Shown piece by piece: positions 14,338 through 21,119 of a DNA stretch of 23,928 bases. A model generated the notes under the pieces. That model saw only the letters and a program-made list of their open reading frames with translations. It was not told the DNA's origin and did no database searches. Position 1 is the first letter of the stretch. Every line of letters begins with the position of its first letter. A program made the translations under genes and the position numbers. The stretch comes from CAYFMS01 sp964491425 (GTDB lineage Bacteria; Patescibacteriota; Patescibacteriia; UBA9934). The DNA is taken from positions 1 to 23,928 of the forward strand of contig CAZBFR010000004.1 in the NCBI GenBank assembly GCA_964491425.1, given 5' to 3'.

Positions 14338-15795
14338 TTATTGATCTCGGCGTGGGAAGAGACCTGGGATAACCGTTACGGTTCCGTCTTCTTTGTAGCT
14401 TTCGAGGATTTTAGCGGAAGTTTCCGGAAGCGCTGGTGCGAGCGAGCGACCGATAAAGCGGATAATTTCCGTGACTTCGGAGAGGACGCGCTTCGCTTCG
14501 GCCTCGTCAGTCTTTACGAGCTTAAACGGCGCCTTTACGTCGATTACTTCGTTTGCCGTATCGCAAGCCTCGAAGACGTAATCGAGATAGGCCTTAAAGT
14601 TATAGGTTTCGATAAGGTGTTCGAGTTGGTTTTCTTGTTCGCTCCAGTTTGTTTCGATTCGATCGAGTTTTCCTTCGAAGTATTTGTTCGCCATGGCGGA
14701 TACTCGACTTACAAGGTTTCCGAGACGGTTTGCGAGTTCGGCGTAACGCTCCTCCATGCGCTCCGGCGAGTAGTCTCCGTCATTGTACGAAGGAATTTCG
14801 CGCAGGAAATAGTAGCGAACCGCGTCAACGCCAAATTCTTCGACGAGGGATTTCGGATGGATAACGTTTCCGAGTGATTTTGAAATTTTGTCTCCGCTAA
14901 TTGTAACGTAGCCGTGGACGAAAAGTTCCGTTGGGAGCGGAAGTCCTGCCGAAAGAAGCATTGCTGGCCAGTAAATTGCGTGGAAGCGTGCGATTCCCTT
15001 TCCGATAACGTGAACTCGGTCCGCTTCATCCGTAGCCCAAAACTTTGCGAAGTTCTCGCTGTCGTCCGCGTAGCCAAGCGCATTAATATAGTTACTAAGC
15101 GCGTCAAACCAAACATACATCGCTTGCGAGTCGTCTCCCGGTACCGGCACGCCCCAAAATTTTGCGCGTTCGTTCGAGCGAGAAATCGAAAAGTCCTCGA
15201 GACCTCCGCGTATAAACGCGAGCATCTCATTCTTTCGACTTTCTGGGGTAATTCGGAGTTCGTCCGAGGCGATTAATCGCTCGAGATCCTTTGCGTAATG
15301 CGAAAGTTTGAAAAAGTAGTTCTCTTCCTCGATTTTTTCGAGAGGCTTTTTGTGTTCAGGACAAATTCCGTCCGGTACTTCTTTTTCCGTGTAAAATGCC
15401 TCGCACCCTACGCAGTAAAGTCCCGAGTATTTCTTCTTATAAATATCTTCAGGATTGCAGGCGCTCCAAAGTTTTTGCGCTCCGCGCATGTGGCGATCCT
15501 CACGGGTGCGAATAAAATCGTTGAGCTCGATATTTAGGAGTCCGTTAAGCGATCTAAAGATCTCGGCGTGACGCTCGACAAATGATCCGACCTCCTCGCC
15601 GGCATCTTCTGCCGAGCGCACGTTTTTTAAACTATTCTCATCCGTTCCTCCAACGGAAAAAACAGAATCGTTTCCGAGTTTTGTACGCCAGTATCGAGCA
15701 ACCATGTCGGCCTGTACGAATTCAAGGGCGTGACCAATGTGCGGTTCGCCGTTTACGTACGGAATCGCGGTTGAGAGGAATAAGCGTTTTTTCAT
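14338..15795 (-). CDS. metG: Methionyl-tRNA synthetase
   Basis: 485 residues, a short form without the C-terminal tRNA-binding/dimerisation domain found in longer MetRS. The class I signatures are PHIGHAL (HIGH at 19-22) and KISKS (303-307). The connective peptide carries one zinc knuckle formed by Cys128, Cys131, Cys145 and His148. The anticodon-binding helical domain follows (NRLGNLVSRVSAMANKY onward). The start ATG overlaps the rsmI stop by 4 bases (15792-15795). Cytoplasmic; charges both initiator and elongator tRNA-Met. Confidence 0.97.
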   Translation of the reverse strand: MKKRLFLSTAIPYVNGEPHIGHALEFVQADMVARYWRTKLGNDSVFSVGGTDENSLKNVRSAEDAGEEVGSFVERHAEIFRSLNGLLNIELNDFIRTREDRHMRGAQKLWSACNPEDIYKKKYSGLYCVGCEAFYTEKEVPDGICPEHKKPLEKIEEENYFFKLSHYAKDLERLIASDELRITPESRKNEMLAFIRGGLEDFSISRSNERAKFWGVPVPGDDSQAMYVWFDALSNYINALGYADDSENFAKFWATDEADRVHVIGKGIARFHAIYWPAMLLSAGLPLPTELFVHGYVTISGDKISKSLGNVIHPKSLVEEFGVDAVRYYFLREIPSYNDGDYSPERMEERYAELANRLGNLVSRVSAMANKYFEGKLDRIETNWSEQENQLEHLIETYNFKAYLDYVFEACDTANEVIDVKAPFKLVKTDEAEAKRVLSEVTEIIRFIGRSLAPALPETSAKILESYKEDGTVTVIPGLFPRRDQ

Positions 15796-16457
15796 AGATG
15801 CCAGTTTAGTGGGGCAAGGACGACGACGTACTCCCCTTTTTGACTTGTTGCCGTTAGTTGGTTCATTACTTCGGCGACTGTTCCGAAATAGTGTGTTTCA
15901 TGCATTTTCGTCAGCTCGCGAGCAAGGAAGGAGTAGCGGTCCGGTTGGAGTTCCGCGAGCGTCTTTTCGATTCGGTGCTTGCTTTCGAAAAAGGCGACAG
16001 TTTCTTCGAGCTTTGCGACTTCCGCAAAGTAACTTTTTCGTCCATTTTTTTGTGGAGGAAATCCGAGGAAGGTAAAGCGATTTGTTGGAAAGCCGGCGAC
16101 GGAAAGCGCGGTCGTAAGCGCCGAAGCTCCGGGAATACCTATGACCCCAATTCCCATCTTCCGCGCGAGCGCCACAACTTTTCCTCCAGGGTCCGAAATT
16201 CCCGGCGTTCCCGCGTCGCTTACGTAAGCAAGGTCCCCTTCGGTTTCAAGAAACGCGACGAGAACATTTTCTTCGGAATGTTCGTGGATCGAAATAAGCT
16301 TCGTTGTCGAGCCGAACGAATCGAGTAACTTTTTCGTCACCCGTGTATCTTCCGCCCCGATCGCCGATACGCTCCCCAAAACCTCCCGCGCGCGGTCGCT
16401 TAAGTCCGAGAGGTTGCCAATCGGCGTCGCTACGATGTAGAGCGTTTTACTCGACAT
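15792..16457 (-). CDS. rsmI: 16S rRNA (cytidine-2'-O)-methyltransferase RsmI
   Basis: 221 residues from the ATG at 16455-16457. This start is chosen because the family N-terminus LYIVATPIGNLSDLSDRA follows 5 residues later; the open frame extends further upstream to 16586, but only through the coding sequence of the previous gene. RsmI methylates C1402 of 16S rRNA at the decoding site. Tetrapyrrole-methylase fold signatures: GAEDTRVTKKLL, YVSDAGTPGISDPG, and VIGIPGASALTTALSVAGFP. E. coli RsmI has 286 residues; the C-terminal extension is absent here. It overlaps the upstream DUF3179 gene by 11 bases and metG by 4. Confidence 0.95.
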   Translation of the reverse strand: MSSKTLYIVATPIGNLSDLSDRAREVLGSVSAIGAEDTRVTKKLLDSFGSTTKLISIHEHSEENVLVAFLETEGDLAYVSDAGTPGISDPGGKVVALARKMGIGVIGIPGASALTTALSVAGFPTNRFTFLGFPPQKNGRKSYFAEVAKLEETVAFFESKHRIEKTLAELQPDRYSFLARELTKMHETHYFGTVAEVMNQLTATSQKGEYVVVLAPLNWHL

Positions 16458-17595
16458 GTGTTCGGTCGACGGCGTCAACGTGCGCAATCGTTGTTGTTGG
16501 ATTTTGAGCGTACCAAGAGAACCAGAAATGCTCCGAAGTAGGAATAAGCTCAAGGCGCTTTCCCTGGAGTTCTCCCGAGATTCCAACTCCCGTTACACTC
16601 CAGCGCGTCCCAGTCTCTTTGTCCGTAATTAAATCCTTTGCACGGTCGTACTCGAAGGTAAGCGTTTGCTCGTCGACGACGGACTTGAAGACGTGGATCA
16701 CCTCGGTTTCAATATCGTAAATTCCGACGACCGGAGTTTCGGCGATCGTTGTATTAAAGACGTTGAATCCCTTTTCGATTTCTTTTGCAAACGCAACCGC
16801 CTCGTTTCCGATTCGCGCGCCAACGACGATCCATTTGGATGTTCCGATTCGTGCTTCATCCGTTTTATTAAGCGGGAAATAAATCGTTTTTGCTTTGTCG
16901 TAACCGGCGTATGGGTGACGCGAGTAATCGCGTACGACTCCCGTCTCGGTAGAAAGCGCGGTTCCGTTTCGATAGAGATCCTTGTAGTCTCCCCAAGTCA
17001 TTACGGTCGAAGGAAGTTGTACGAGCTCCTTTCCAAGAAGCGGACCCGAAATAGCAATATTCTTTCCAACGAGCCACTCGCTCCCCGTTTCCTTATCTGT
17101 AACGATCGTTGCATTGTTATAAACGGTATTTGTTTGTTCGAAGGTTAATTTTTGACTATCGACCGTTCGAGAGTAGGCTCCGGAATTTCGCGTTAAGGTA
17201 GATGATAGGATAACTACTTCTCCGTCGTTAACAATCTCGTGCCAATTTAAAATTTGATACGAGTAGAACTTTGCCGATCCGGCGCTATCGACGACGACAA
17301 GTCCCGGAACATCGTCCGCGAGATACGCGTCAGCCGTTGCGATCGAGTCAAAGACCGGGGTATTCAACGCCGATTTTTGCTCGAGCGTAAGTCCCGTTGC
17401 AAAAATTTCGTTTGGTGGGACGAGATATTCACGTCCATCCTTCGATTTCGCGTCTACGAGGAGTCCATTATCGCCAATCTCGGCCTTTCCAAAACGTTTT
17501 TCGAGACTATCATTATTCATCTCGCGTATCCCGAAGAAAAGCGCTACAAGAATAAGGAAAATTCCTCCCGAAAGAACCCATGTCGAATGTTTCAT
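16447..17595 (-). CDS. DUF3179-like membrane-anchored protein lacking all cysteines
   Basis: 382 residues from the ATG at 17593-17595; a longer frame with a TTG start would run through the promoter. A membrane helix (about 5-23) anchors a soluble part probably outside. The DUF3179 pattern is clear: YLADDVPGLVVVDSAG, ILNWHEIVND, TDKETGSEWLVGKNIAISGP, LPSTVMTWGDY, TGVVRDYSRHPYAGYD, and near the end TDKETGTRWSVTGVGISGEL with EHFWFSWYAQNP. Canonical members carry a CPLCG motif right after the NWHEIVND strand; here that place reads VILSSTLTRNSGAYS and the protein has no cysteine at all. The family's function is unknown. It leads the rsmI-metG-tatD set from a near-leaderless promoter. Confidence 0.8.
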   Translation of the reverse strand: MKHSTWVLSGGIFLILVALFFGIREMNNDSLEKRFGKAEIGDNGLLVDAKSKDGREYLVPPNEIFATGLTLEQKSALNTPVFDSIATADAYLADDVPGLVVVDSAGSAKFYSYQILNWHEIVNDGEVVILSSTLTRNSGAYSRTVDSQKLTFEQTNTVYNNATIVTDKETGSEWLVGKNIAISGPLLGKELVQLPSTVMTWGDYKDLYRNGTALSTETGVVRDYSRHPYAGYDKAKTIYFPLNKTDEARIGTSKWIVVGARIGNEAVAFAKEIEKGFNVFNTTIAETPVVGIYDIETEVIHVFKSVVDEQTLTFEYDRAKDLITDKETGTRWSVTGVGISGELQGKRLELIPTSEHFWFSWYAQNPTTTIAHVDAVDRTHVE

Positions 17596-17605
17596 AGATA
17601 GGTAG

Positions 17606-17633
17606 AATGTAACAAAAAACAAGGATTTTGCAA
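17606..17633 (-). promoter_or_regulatory. Promoter of the DUF3179-rsmI-metG-tatD set
   Basis: On the minus strand, TTGCAA (17628-17633) and TACATT (17606-17611) are 16 bases apart, with TG one base before the -10 (extended -10). The predicted start near 17599 leaves about 4 bases before the ATG, so translation is nearly leaderless. Confidence 0.6.
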
Positions 17634-17637
17634 AATC
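17624..17637. promoter_or_regulatory. Perfect 14-bp palindrome centred on a shared -35 box
   Basis: GATTTTGCAAAATC reads the same on both strands. Its core TTGCAA acts as the -35 of both divergent promoters at equal 16-base spacing. It may be only a compact shared promoter, or a binding site for a regulator of both genes. Confidence 0.6.
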
Positions 17638-17655
17638 TGAGGGAGTGGTTACAAT
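17628..17655 (+). promoter_or_regulatory. Promoter of the AhpC-type peroxiredoxin gene
   Basis: TTGCAA (17628-17633) and TACAAT (17650-17655), 16 bases apart. The predicted start near 17662 gives a leader of about 12 bases without a Shine-Dalgarno site. Confidence 0.6.
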
Positions 17656-17673
17656 GAAAACCTAACTACTACT

Positions 17674-18204
17674 ATGATTTATCTAGGAAAACCGGCGCCA
17701 GACTTTCAAAATGTTCTTGCCTACAAAAAAGGCGAAAGCGACTTTATTAAGGTAAGCTTGGCGGATTATAAAGGTTCTTGGCTCGTCTTCTTCTTCTATC
17801 CACGCGACTTTACGTTCGTTTGCCCAACCGAAATTCGCGGATTTGCAAAGATGGAAAAGGAATTTGCGGAGCATGGAGCAAAGATCCTCGCGGCTTCGAC
17901 CGATTCGCACTGGTCACACAAAAATTGGTTCGAACGTGATTTGCAAGAAGTAACCTACCCGGTTCTCGCGGATACGACGCAGTCAATTTCGCGCGCATAC
18001 GGCGTTCTCAACCCCGAAGACGGTTCGAGCGAGCGAGGACTCTTTATCATTGATCCGGAAGGTCTCGTAAAGTATGTGGTCATTTCTTCCGGTTCCGTCG
18101 GCCGTTCGGTAAAGGAAACCCTTCGGGTTCTTAAAGCCCTCCAATCCGGCGACCTCTGCCCAATCGATTGGGACGAGGGCGGCGAGACACTCGGAAAGGC
18201 CTAA
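17674..18204 (+). CDS. AhpC/Prx1-type 2-Cys peroxiredoxin
   Basis: 176 residues, thioredoxin fold. The peroxidatic motif is DFTFVCPTEI with Cys50; the resolving cysteine is Cys162 in SGDLCPIDWDEG near the C-terminus, the layout of typical 2-Cys peroxiredoxins that reduce H2O2 and organic peroxides as dimers or decamers. The C-terminus is short after Cys162. No AhpF or dedicated reductase lies nearby, so the electron donor is unknown. It has its own promoter, divergent from the DUF3179 operon, and ends at a strong bidirectional terminator. The start is the first ATG, with PAPDF following as usual for the family. Confidence 0.95.
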   Translation: MIYLGKPAPDFQNVLAYKKGESDFIKVSLADYKGSWLVFFFYPRDFTFVCPTEIRGFAKMEKEFAEHGAKILAASTDSHWSHKNWFERDLQEVTYPVLADTTQSISRAYGVLNPEDGSSERGLFIIDPEGLVKYVVISSGSVGRSVKETLRVLKALQSGDLCPIDWDEGGETLGKA

Positions 18205-18205
18205 C

Positions 18206-18238
18206 AACAAAACACCCGCTTCGCGCGGGTGTTTTGTT
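18206..18238. terminator. Bidirectional intrinsic terminator
   Basis: A 14-bp perfect stem (18206-18219 with 18225-18238) with a 5-base loop. The A-rich left arm and T-rich right arm give a T-run in both directions, so it serves the peroxiredoxin gene (plus) and the 114-aa membrane protein gene (minus), whose stop codon begins at its edge. Confidence 0.9.
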
Positions 18239-18582
18239 TAGTCGAACTTTATGAGCAGGTAAATGATACCGATGATTGTTGTAATCACCGCGAGACTAGT
18301 TGCGATAATCGTCGCATTCTTTGTCACCCACTTTTTTGGGAGGAGGAAGCTTATGATGAATGTGAGAATGGTCCAGAAGATAAAGTGATAGAGGAGTCCG
18401 TCGAGTCTTTCGAGAGGAATTCCGTTCCCCATCGGTGGTAGCGGATAGTCGAATACGTGGATTGGAAATCCACCGGACGCAAACGGAAGATTATTTGAAT
18501 ATGGTCTGTAAGAAAGGATGAGTACGAGCCAGTGAAGGGTGATGCCTGCGGTGAGGCCAAGGGCAAGACGTAATTTTGTCAT
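18238..18582 (-). CDS. Small membrane protein, unknown function
   Basis: 114 residues. A first hydrophobic helix (about 4-25), a polar, proline- and glycine-rich loop (about 26-60, with FPIHVFDYPLPPMGNG), then two more helices (about 64-81 and 90-111). I recognise no family. The ATG is 6 bases after the leucyl aminopeptidase stop, so the two are probably co-transcribed; a functional link does not follow from that. Confidence 0.7.
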   Translation of the reverse strand: MTKLRLALGLTAGITLHWLVLILSYRPYSNNLPFASGGFPIHVFDYPLPPMGNGIPLERLDGLLYHFIFWTILTFIISFLLPKKWVTKNATIIATSLAVITTIIGIIYLLIKFD

Positions 18583-18588
18583 AGAGAA

Positions 18589-20079
18589 TTATTTAAGTGT
18601 TTGAATAAAGTCTAACAGGGTTGTGATCCCGTAACCCGTTCCGCCAAGGCCGATATAGCTCGCGAGGGGCTTTTCGGCGAAGGCGGGGCCGGCGATGTCG
18701 AGGTGGGCCCAGGCTTGACCTTCGTTAATGAATTCCTCGATAAAGAGGCCGGCGGTTAGGGTTCCGCCATACGGAATTTTCGAGATATTTTTCAGGTCGG
18801 CAATGTGCGACTTCATTAAATCTTTGTAACGTTTTTCGAGCGGGAGTTCCCAAAGTTTTTCGCCGGCTGTTTTTGCAGAAGCGAGGAGCGCTTTATTAAA
18901 CGACGGCGTGTTTCCCATGAGTCCTGCGATCTCTTCTCCGAGGGCGACAACGCAGGCGCCCGTGAGCGTCGCGAGGTCGATTAGGAAGTCCGGAGATTCT
19001 TTTTGCGCATACCAAAGGGCGTCGGCGAGCGTAAGGCGACCCTCCGCATCGGTATTAAGGATTTCGATCGTTTTTCCATTTGCGGATTTTACGATATCGC
19101 CCGGGCGAATCGCTTTTCCGGAAGGCATGTTCTCGGTCGCGGCAATGTATCCGTGGACCTCGACGTTCGGCTTCGTTTCGGCGAGGATTCGGAAGAGTCC
19201 AAGAACGGTTGCCGAACCCGCCATATCGCACTTCATTGTCTCCATTCCCTGTCCCGGTTTAAGCGACAAACCACCCGAATCGAAGGTGACACCTTTTCCA
19301 ACGACGCCAATTTTTTTCTTCGCACGTTTTGGTTTGTAGACGAGGTGAATAAATTTCGGCGGTTCGTCGGAGCCTTGGGAGACGGCGAGATAGGCTCCCA
19401 TACCTTGTTTTTCCGCCCATGTTTTATCATGTACCGAGACCGTAATTTCTGAAGCGAGTTTTGCGAGCGATTTTGCGTGGTCCGCGAGAACAGTAGGAGT
19501 CATGTCTTTTGCGGGCGTATTTACGAGATCTCTCGCGAGCGAAATTCCCGCAATGACTGGATTTGCGTTTATCGATTGTTTTTCAAGTTTTGAGGCAAGG
19601 GATTTGTCCTCGACAAGTACGGTGATTTCCTCGAGATGTCGCCCTTCCCGCTTCTTGTAGGCGTTAAACGTATAGTTTGCGAGCTGTGCGCCCGTTGAAA
19701 ATGAAATACTAAATTCGGCCTTGAGTTTTTTAAGAAATTGCGAGGCGACCGGAAATACGGCGTGGTGTGCCCCCGCTTTTTCACTTGCGTGGACAACATG
19801 ACCCGCAAGCTCTCGAACGGTATTTGCGTCAAAACGCTTCTCTTCCCCCGCCCCGATGAGGATCAATGTAGAGGCTTCGTGGTGCGGGTGCGAAACCGCG
19901 AGGGTTTGTCCAAGTTTTCCTGTAAATTTAACTCGCTCCGCCCGCGTAACAAGCCCGGGAAAATGAACCGAAAGGAGTTTTCCATAAGCCCCCGCAAAGA
20001 GTTTTCCCTCAAAAACCGGAACTATTGTTAATTCCGCAGGGTGTTCAAAGGTATAGCCGTGTTTGTACGATATGTGCAT
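18589..20079 (-). CDS. pepA: Leucyl aminopeptidase (M17 family)
   Basis: 496 residues, the normal size. A cytoplasmic two-metal aminopeptidase that removes N-terminal residues from peptides, feeding amino-acid recycling. The N-terminal macro-like domain is followed by the catalytic domain. Metal and catalytic residues are all visible: VGKGVTFDSGGLSLKP (Lys262, Asp267, Lys274), MKCDMAGSA (Asp285) and the M17 signature NTDAEGRLTLADAL (Asp344, Glu346, Arg348). The start ATG (20077-20079) lies just upstream of, and divergent from, the promoter of the 40-aa gene; no convincing promoter of its own could be fixed. Confidence 0.95.
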   Translation of the reverse strand: MHISYKHGYTFEHPAELTIVPVFEGKLFAGAYGKLLSVHFPGLVTRAERVKFTGKLGQTLAVSHPHHEASTLILIGAGEEKRFDANTVRELAGHVVHASEKAGAHHAVFPVASQFLKKLKAEFSISFSTGAQLANYTFNAYKKREGRHLEEITVLVEDKSLASKLEKQSINANPVIAGISLARDLVNTPAKDMTPTVLADHAKSLAKLASEITVSVHDKTWAEKQGMGAYLAVSQGSDEPPKFIHLVYKPKRAKKKIGVVGKGVTFDSGGLSLKPGQGMETMKCDMAGSATVLGLFRILAETKPNVEVHGYIAATENMPSGKAIRPGDIVKSANGKTIEILNTDAEGRLTLADALWYAQKESPDFLIDLATLTGACVVALGEEIAGLMGNTPSFNKALLASAKTAGEKLWELPLEKRYKDLMKSHIADLKNISKIPYGGTLTAGLFIEEFINEGQAWAHLDIAGPAFAEKPLASYIGLGGTGYGITTLLDFIQTLK

Positions 20080-20083
20080 AGGT

Positions 20084-20112
20084 TTGACGATATTCTCTAT
20101 CTTTGCTATAGT
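20084..20112 (+). promoter_or_regulatory. Promoter of the 40-aa basic peptide gene
   Basis: TTGACG (20084-20089) and TATAGT (20107-20112) are 17 bases apart, each one base from consensus, making this one of the two strongest promoters in the window. The predicted start near 20119 leaves a leader of about 12 bases. Confidence 0.72.
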
Positions 20113-20130
20113 TTCGGATATTTTACAAGT

Positions 20131-20253
20131 ATGCCATCACGACAACACCTCAATCGCAAGAAGCAACGCGCGGCGACAGCGGAAAAACGCGTAGAAGCGG
20201 CCCGCCTCCGACGTAAGAACAAGGCAAAGCGTCTTGCGAAAGCAGAAAAATAA
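20131..20253 (+). CDS. Highly basic 40-residue protein, unknown function
   Basis: 40 residues beginning MPSRQHLNRKKQRA. Sixteen of 40 are Lys or Arg, Ala is frequent, and no Cys, Trp, Phe or Tyr is present; the second half should form a basic helix. The ATG at 20131 is chosen because the strong promoter ends at 20112; the longer open frame from 20041 would run through that promoter. It has its own promoter and a hairpin terminator starting at its stop codon. The composition suggests binding to rRNA or DNA, like a small ribosome-associated or nucleoid protein, but it matches no ribosomal protein I recognise (not bL34, bL36, bS20 or bS21). Confidence 0.72.
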   Translation: MPSRQHLNRKKQRAATAEKRVEAARLRRKNKAKRLAKAEK

Positions 20254-20279
20254 ACAGGTTAACCACCTGTTCTTTTCTT
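20253..20279 (+). terminator. Terminator of the 40-aa gene
   Basis: A 7-bp perfect stem (20253-20259 with 20265-20271), a 5-base loop, then TTTT and TT interrupted by C. It begins at the stop codon and ends right at the ATG of the next gene. Confidence 0.65.
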
Positions 20280-20681
20280 ATGGAAATGAAACTTGAATTC
20301 TATCAGTGGCTAAAGGATCATAAAAATGATGACCCCAAGCACCTCGCTATTAAGCATTATAGCGATGTTTTTACGGGAATGACCCCGATTACGCTCCTTG
20401 AAAAAGCGGTAACGGACGGGATGTTTTCGGTTACCCTGTTTAGCGATCGGATTAATGCCTCGACGGTTGGGCAACCGCCGAGCGAATGGAATCAACATGG
20501 AATTGACGAAACGCATGACGCGTTTATCGAGTCGATTCTTCTTGGTACGCAAAGTGAGTCGCGCCAAATCGCGGACCTTGTACATGAAGTCACGGATAAA
20601 GAAACACTGTTTGAAGTATTGCGAGCGGTTTTTGTGTTCGCTGGATTCAACGAATCAAGAAAGGGCGAGGACGTCGTTTAG
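20280..20681 (+). CDS. Hypothetical protein, unknown family
   Basis: 133 residues, soluble, acidic, largely helical, no membrane segment. The N-terminus MEMKLEFYQWLKDH and a central acidic stretch (DETHDAFIESILLG) are notable, but I recognise no family. The start is uncertain: ATG at 20280 or 20286, neither with a Shine-Dalgarno site, and the terminator of the preceding gene sits directly before it, so expression would need read-through. The 3' end overlaps the convergent bcp gene by 27 bases. Codon use matches the neighbours, which supports a real gene. Confidence 0.65.
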   Translation: MEMKLEFYQWLKDHKNDDPKHLAIKHYSDVFTGMTPITLLEKAVTDGMFSVTLFSDRINASTVGQPPSEWNQHGIDETHDAFIESILLGTQSESRQIADLVHEVTDKETLFEVLRAVFVFAGFNESRKGEDVV

Positions 20682-21119
20682 CACTTCCTCGGCGTGCTCG
20701 GTCGGTTTTACTTTTTCGTAGACTTTTACAATTGTTCCTGTTTTATCGATCAAGTACGAGATTCGAAGAATTCCGAGAAACGTTTTTCCGTACATGGATT
20801 TATTTCCCATCGCCTCGTAGAGGTCTAGGACGGTTGCGTTGGTATCCGCGAGGAGGTCAAACGGAAGCTGTTCATTTTCCGCAAATTTTTTGTGGCGCGT
20901 CGTTGAGTCCTTGCTCACCCCTAGTACCGTCACGCCCGCTTTTTTCAGTTCCGCCCAATAATCGCGAAAGGCGCAGGCTTCTTTCGTGCATCCAGGGGTC
21001 ATGTCTTTCGGATAGAAATAGAGAAGAACGTACTGGCCTTTGAGGTTCTCGAGCGTTACGTCCTCGTCGTTTTGATTTTTAAGCGTAAAATTTGGTGCCT
21101 TTGTTCCTACTTTGAGCAT
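20655..21119 (-). CDS. bcp: Bcp/PrxQ-type peroxiredoxin
   Basis: 154 residues, the usual length. The peroxidatic cysteine is Cys44 in MTPGCTKEACAFRD, with the resolving cysteine five residues later (Cys49), the arrangement of atypical 2-Cys Bcp proteins that work as monomers with thioredoxin. KAPNFTL near the start and GKTFLGILRISYLID match the family. The start ATG lies inside the end of mutY (13-base overlap), so the two are coupled. Together with the AhpC-type protein at 17674 this gives two peroxide-reducing systems in 24 kb. Confidence 0.95.
   Translation of the reverse strand: MLKVGTKAPNFTLKNQNDEDVTLENLKGQYVLLYFYPKDMTPGCTKEACAFRDYWAELKKAGVTVLGVSKDSTTRHKKFAENEQLPFDLLADTNATVLDLYEAMGNKSMYGKTFLGILRISYLIDKTGTIVKVYEKVKPTEHAEEVLNDVLALS

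Noticed and set aside
14320..14877. 185-residue plus-strand open frame opposite metG
   Set aside because: Antisense shadow; no signals and no family pattern.
16458..16586. 43-residue N-terminal extension of RsmI
   Set aside because: It lies entirely within the DUF3179 coding region in another frame, and RsmI homology begins 5 residues after the ATG at 16457.
17596..17622. TTG start extending the DUF3179 protein by 9 residues
   Set aside because: It would place the start codon upstream of the -10 box; the ATG at 17595 directly precedes a normal membrane anchor.
20041..20130. Longer form (70 residues) of the 40-aa basic protein
   Set aside because: The extension contains the -35 and -10 boxes and the start of pepA on the other strand.
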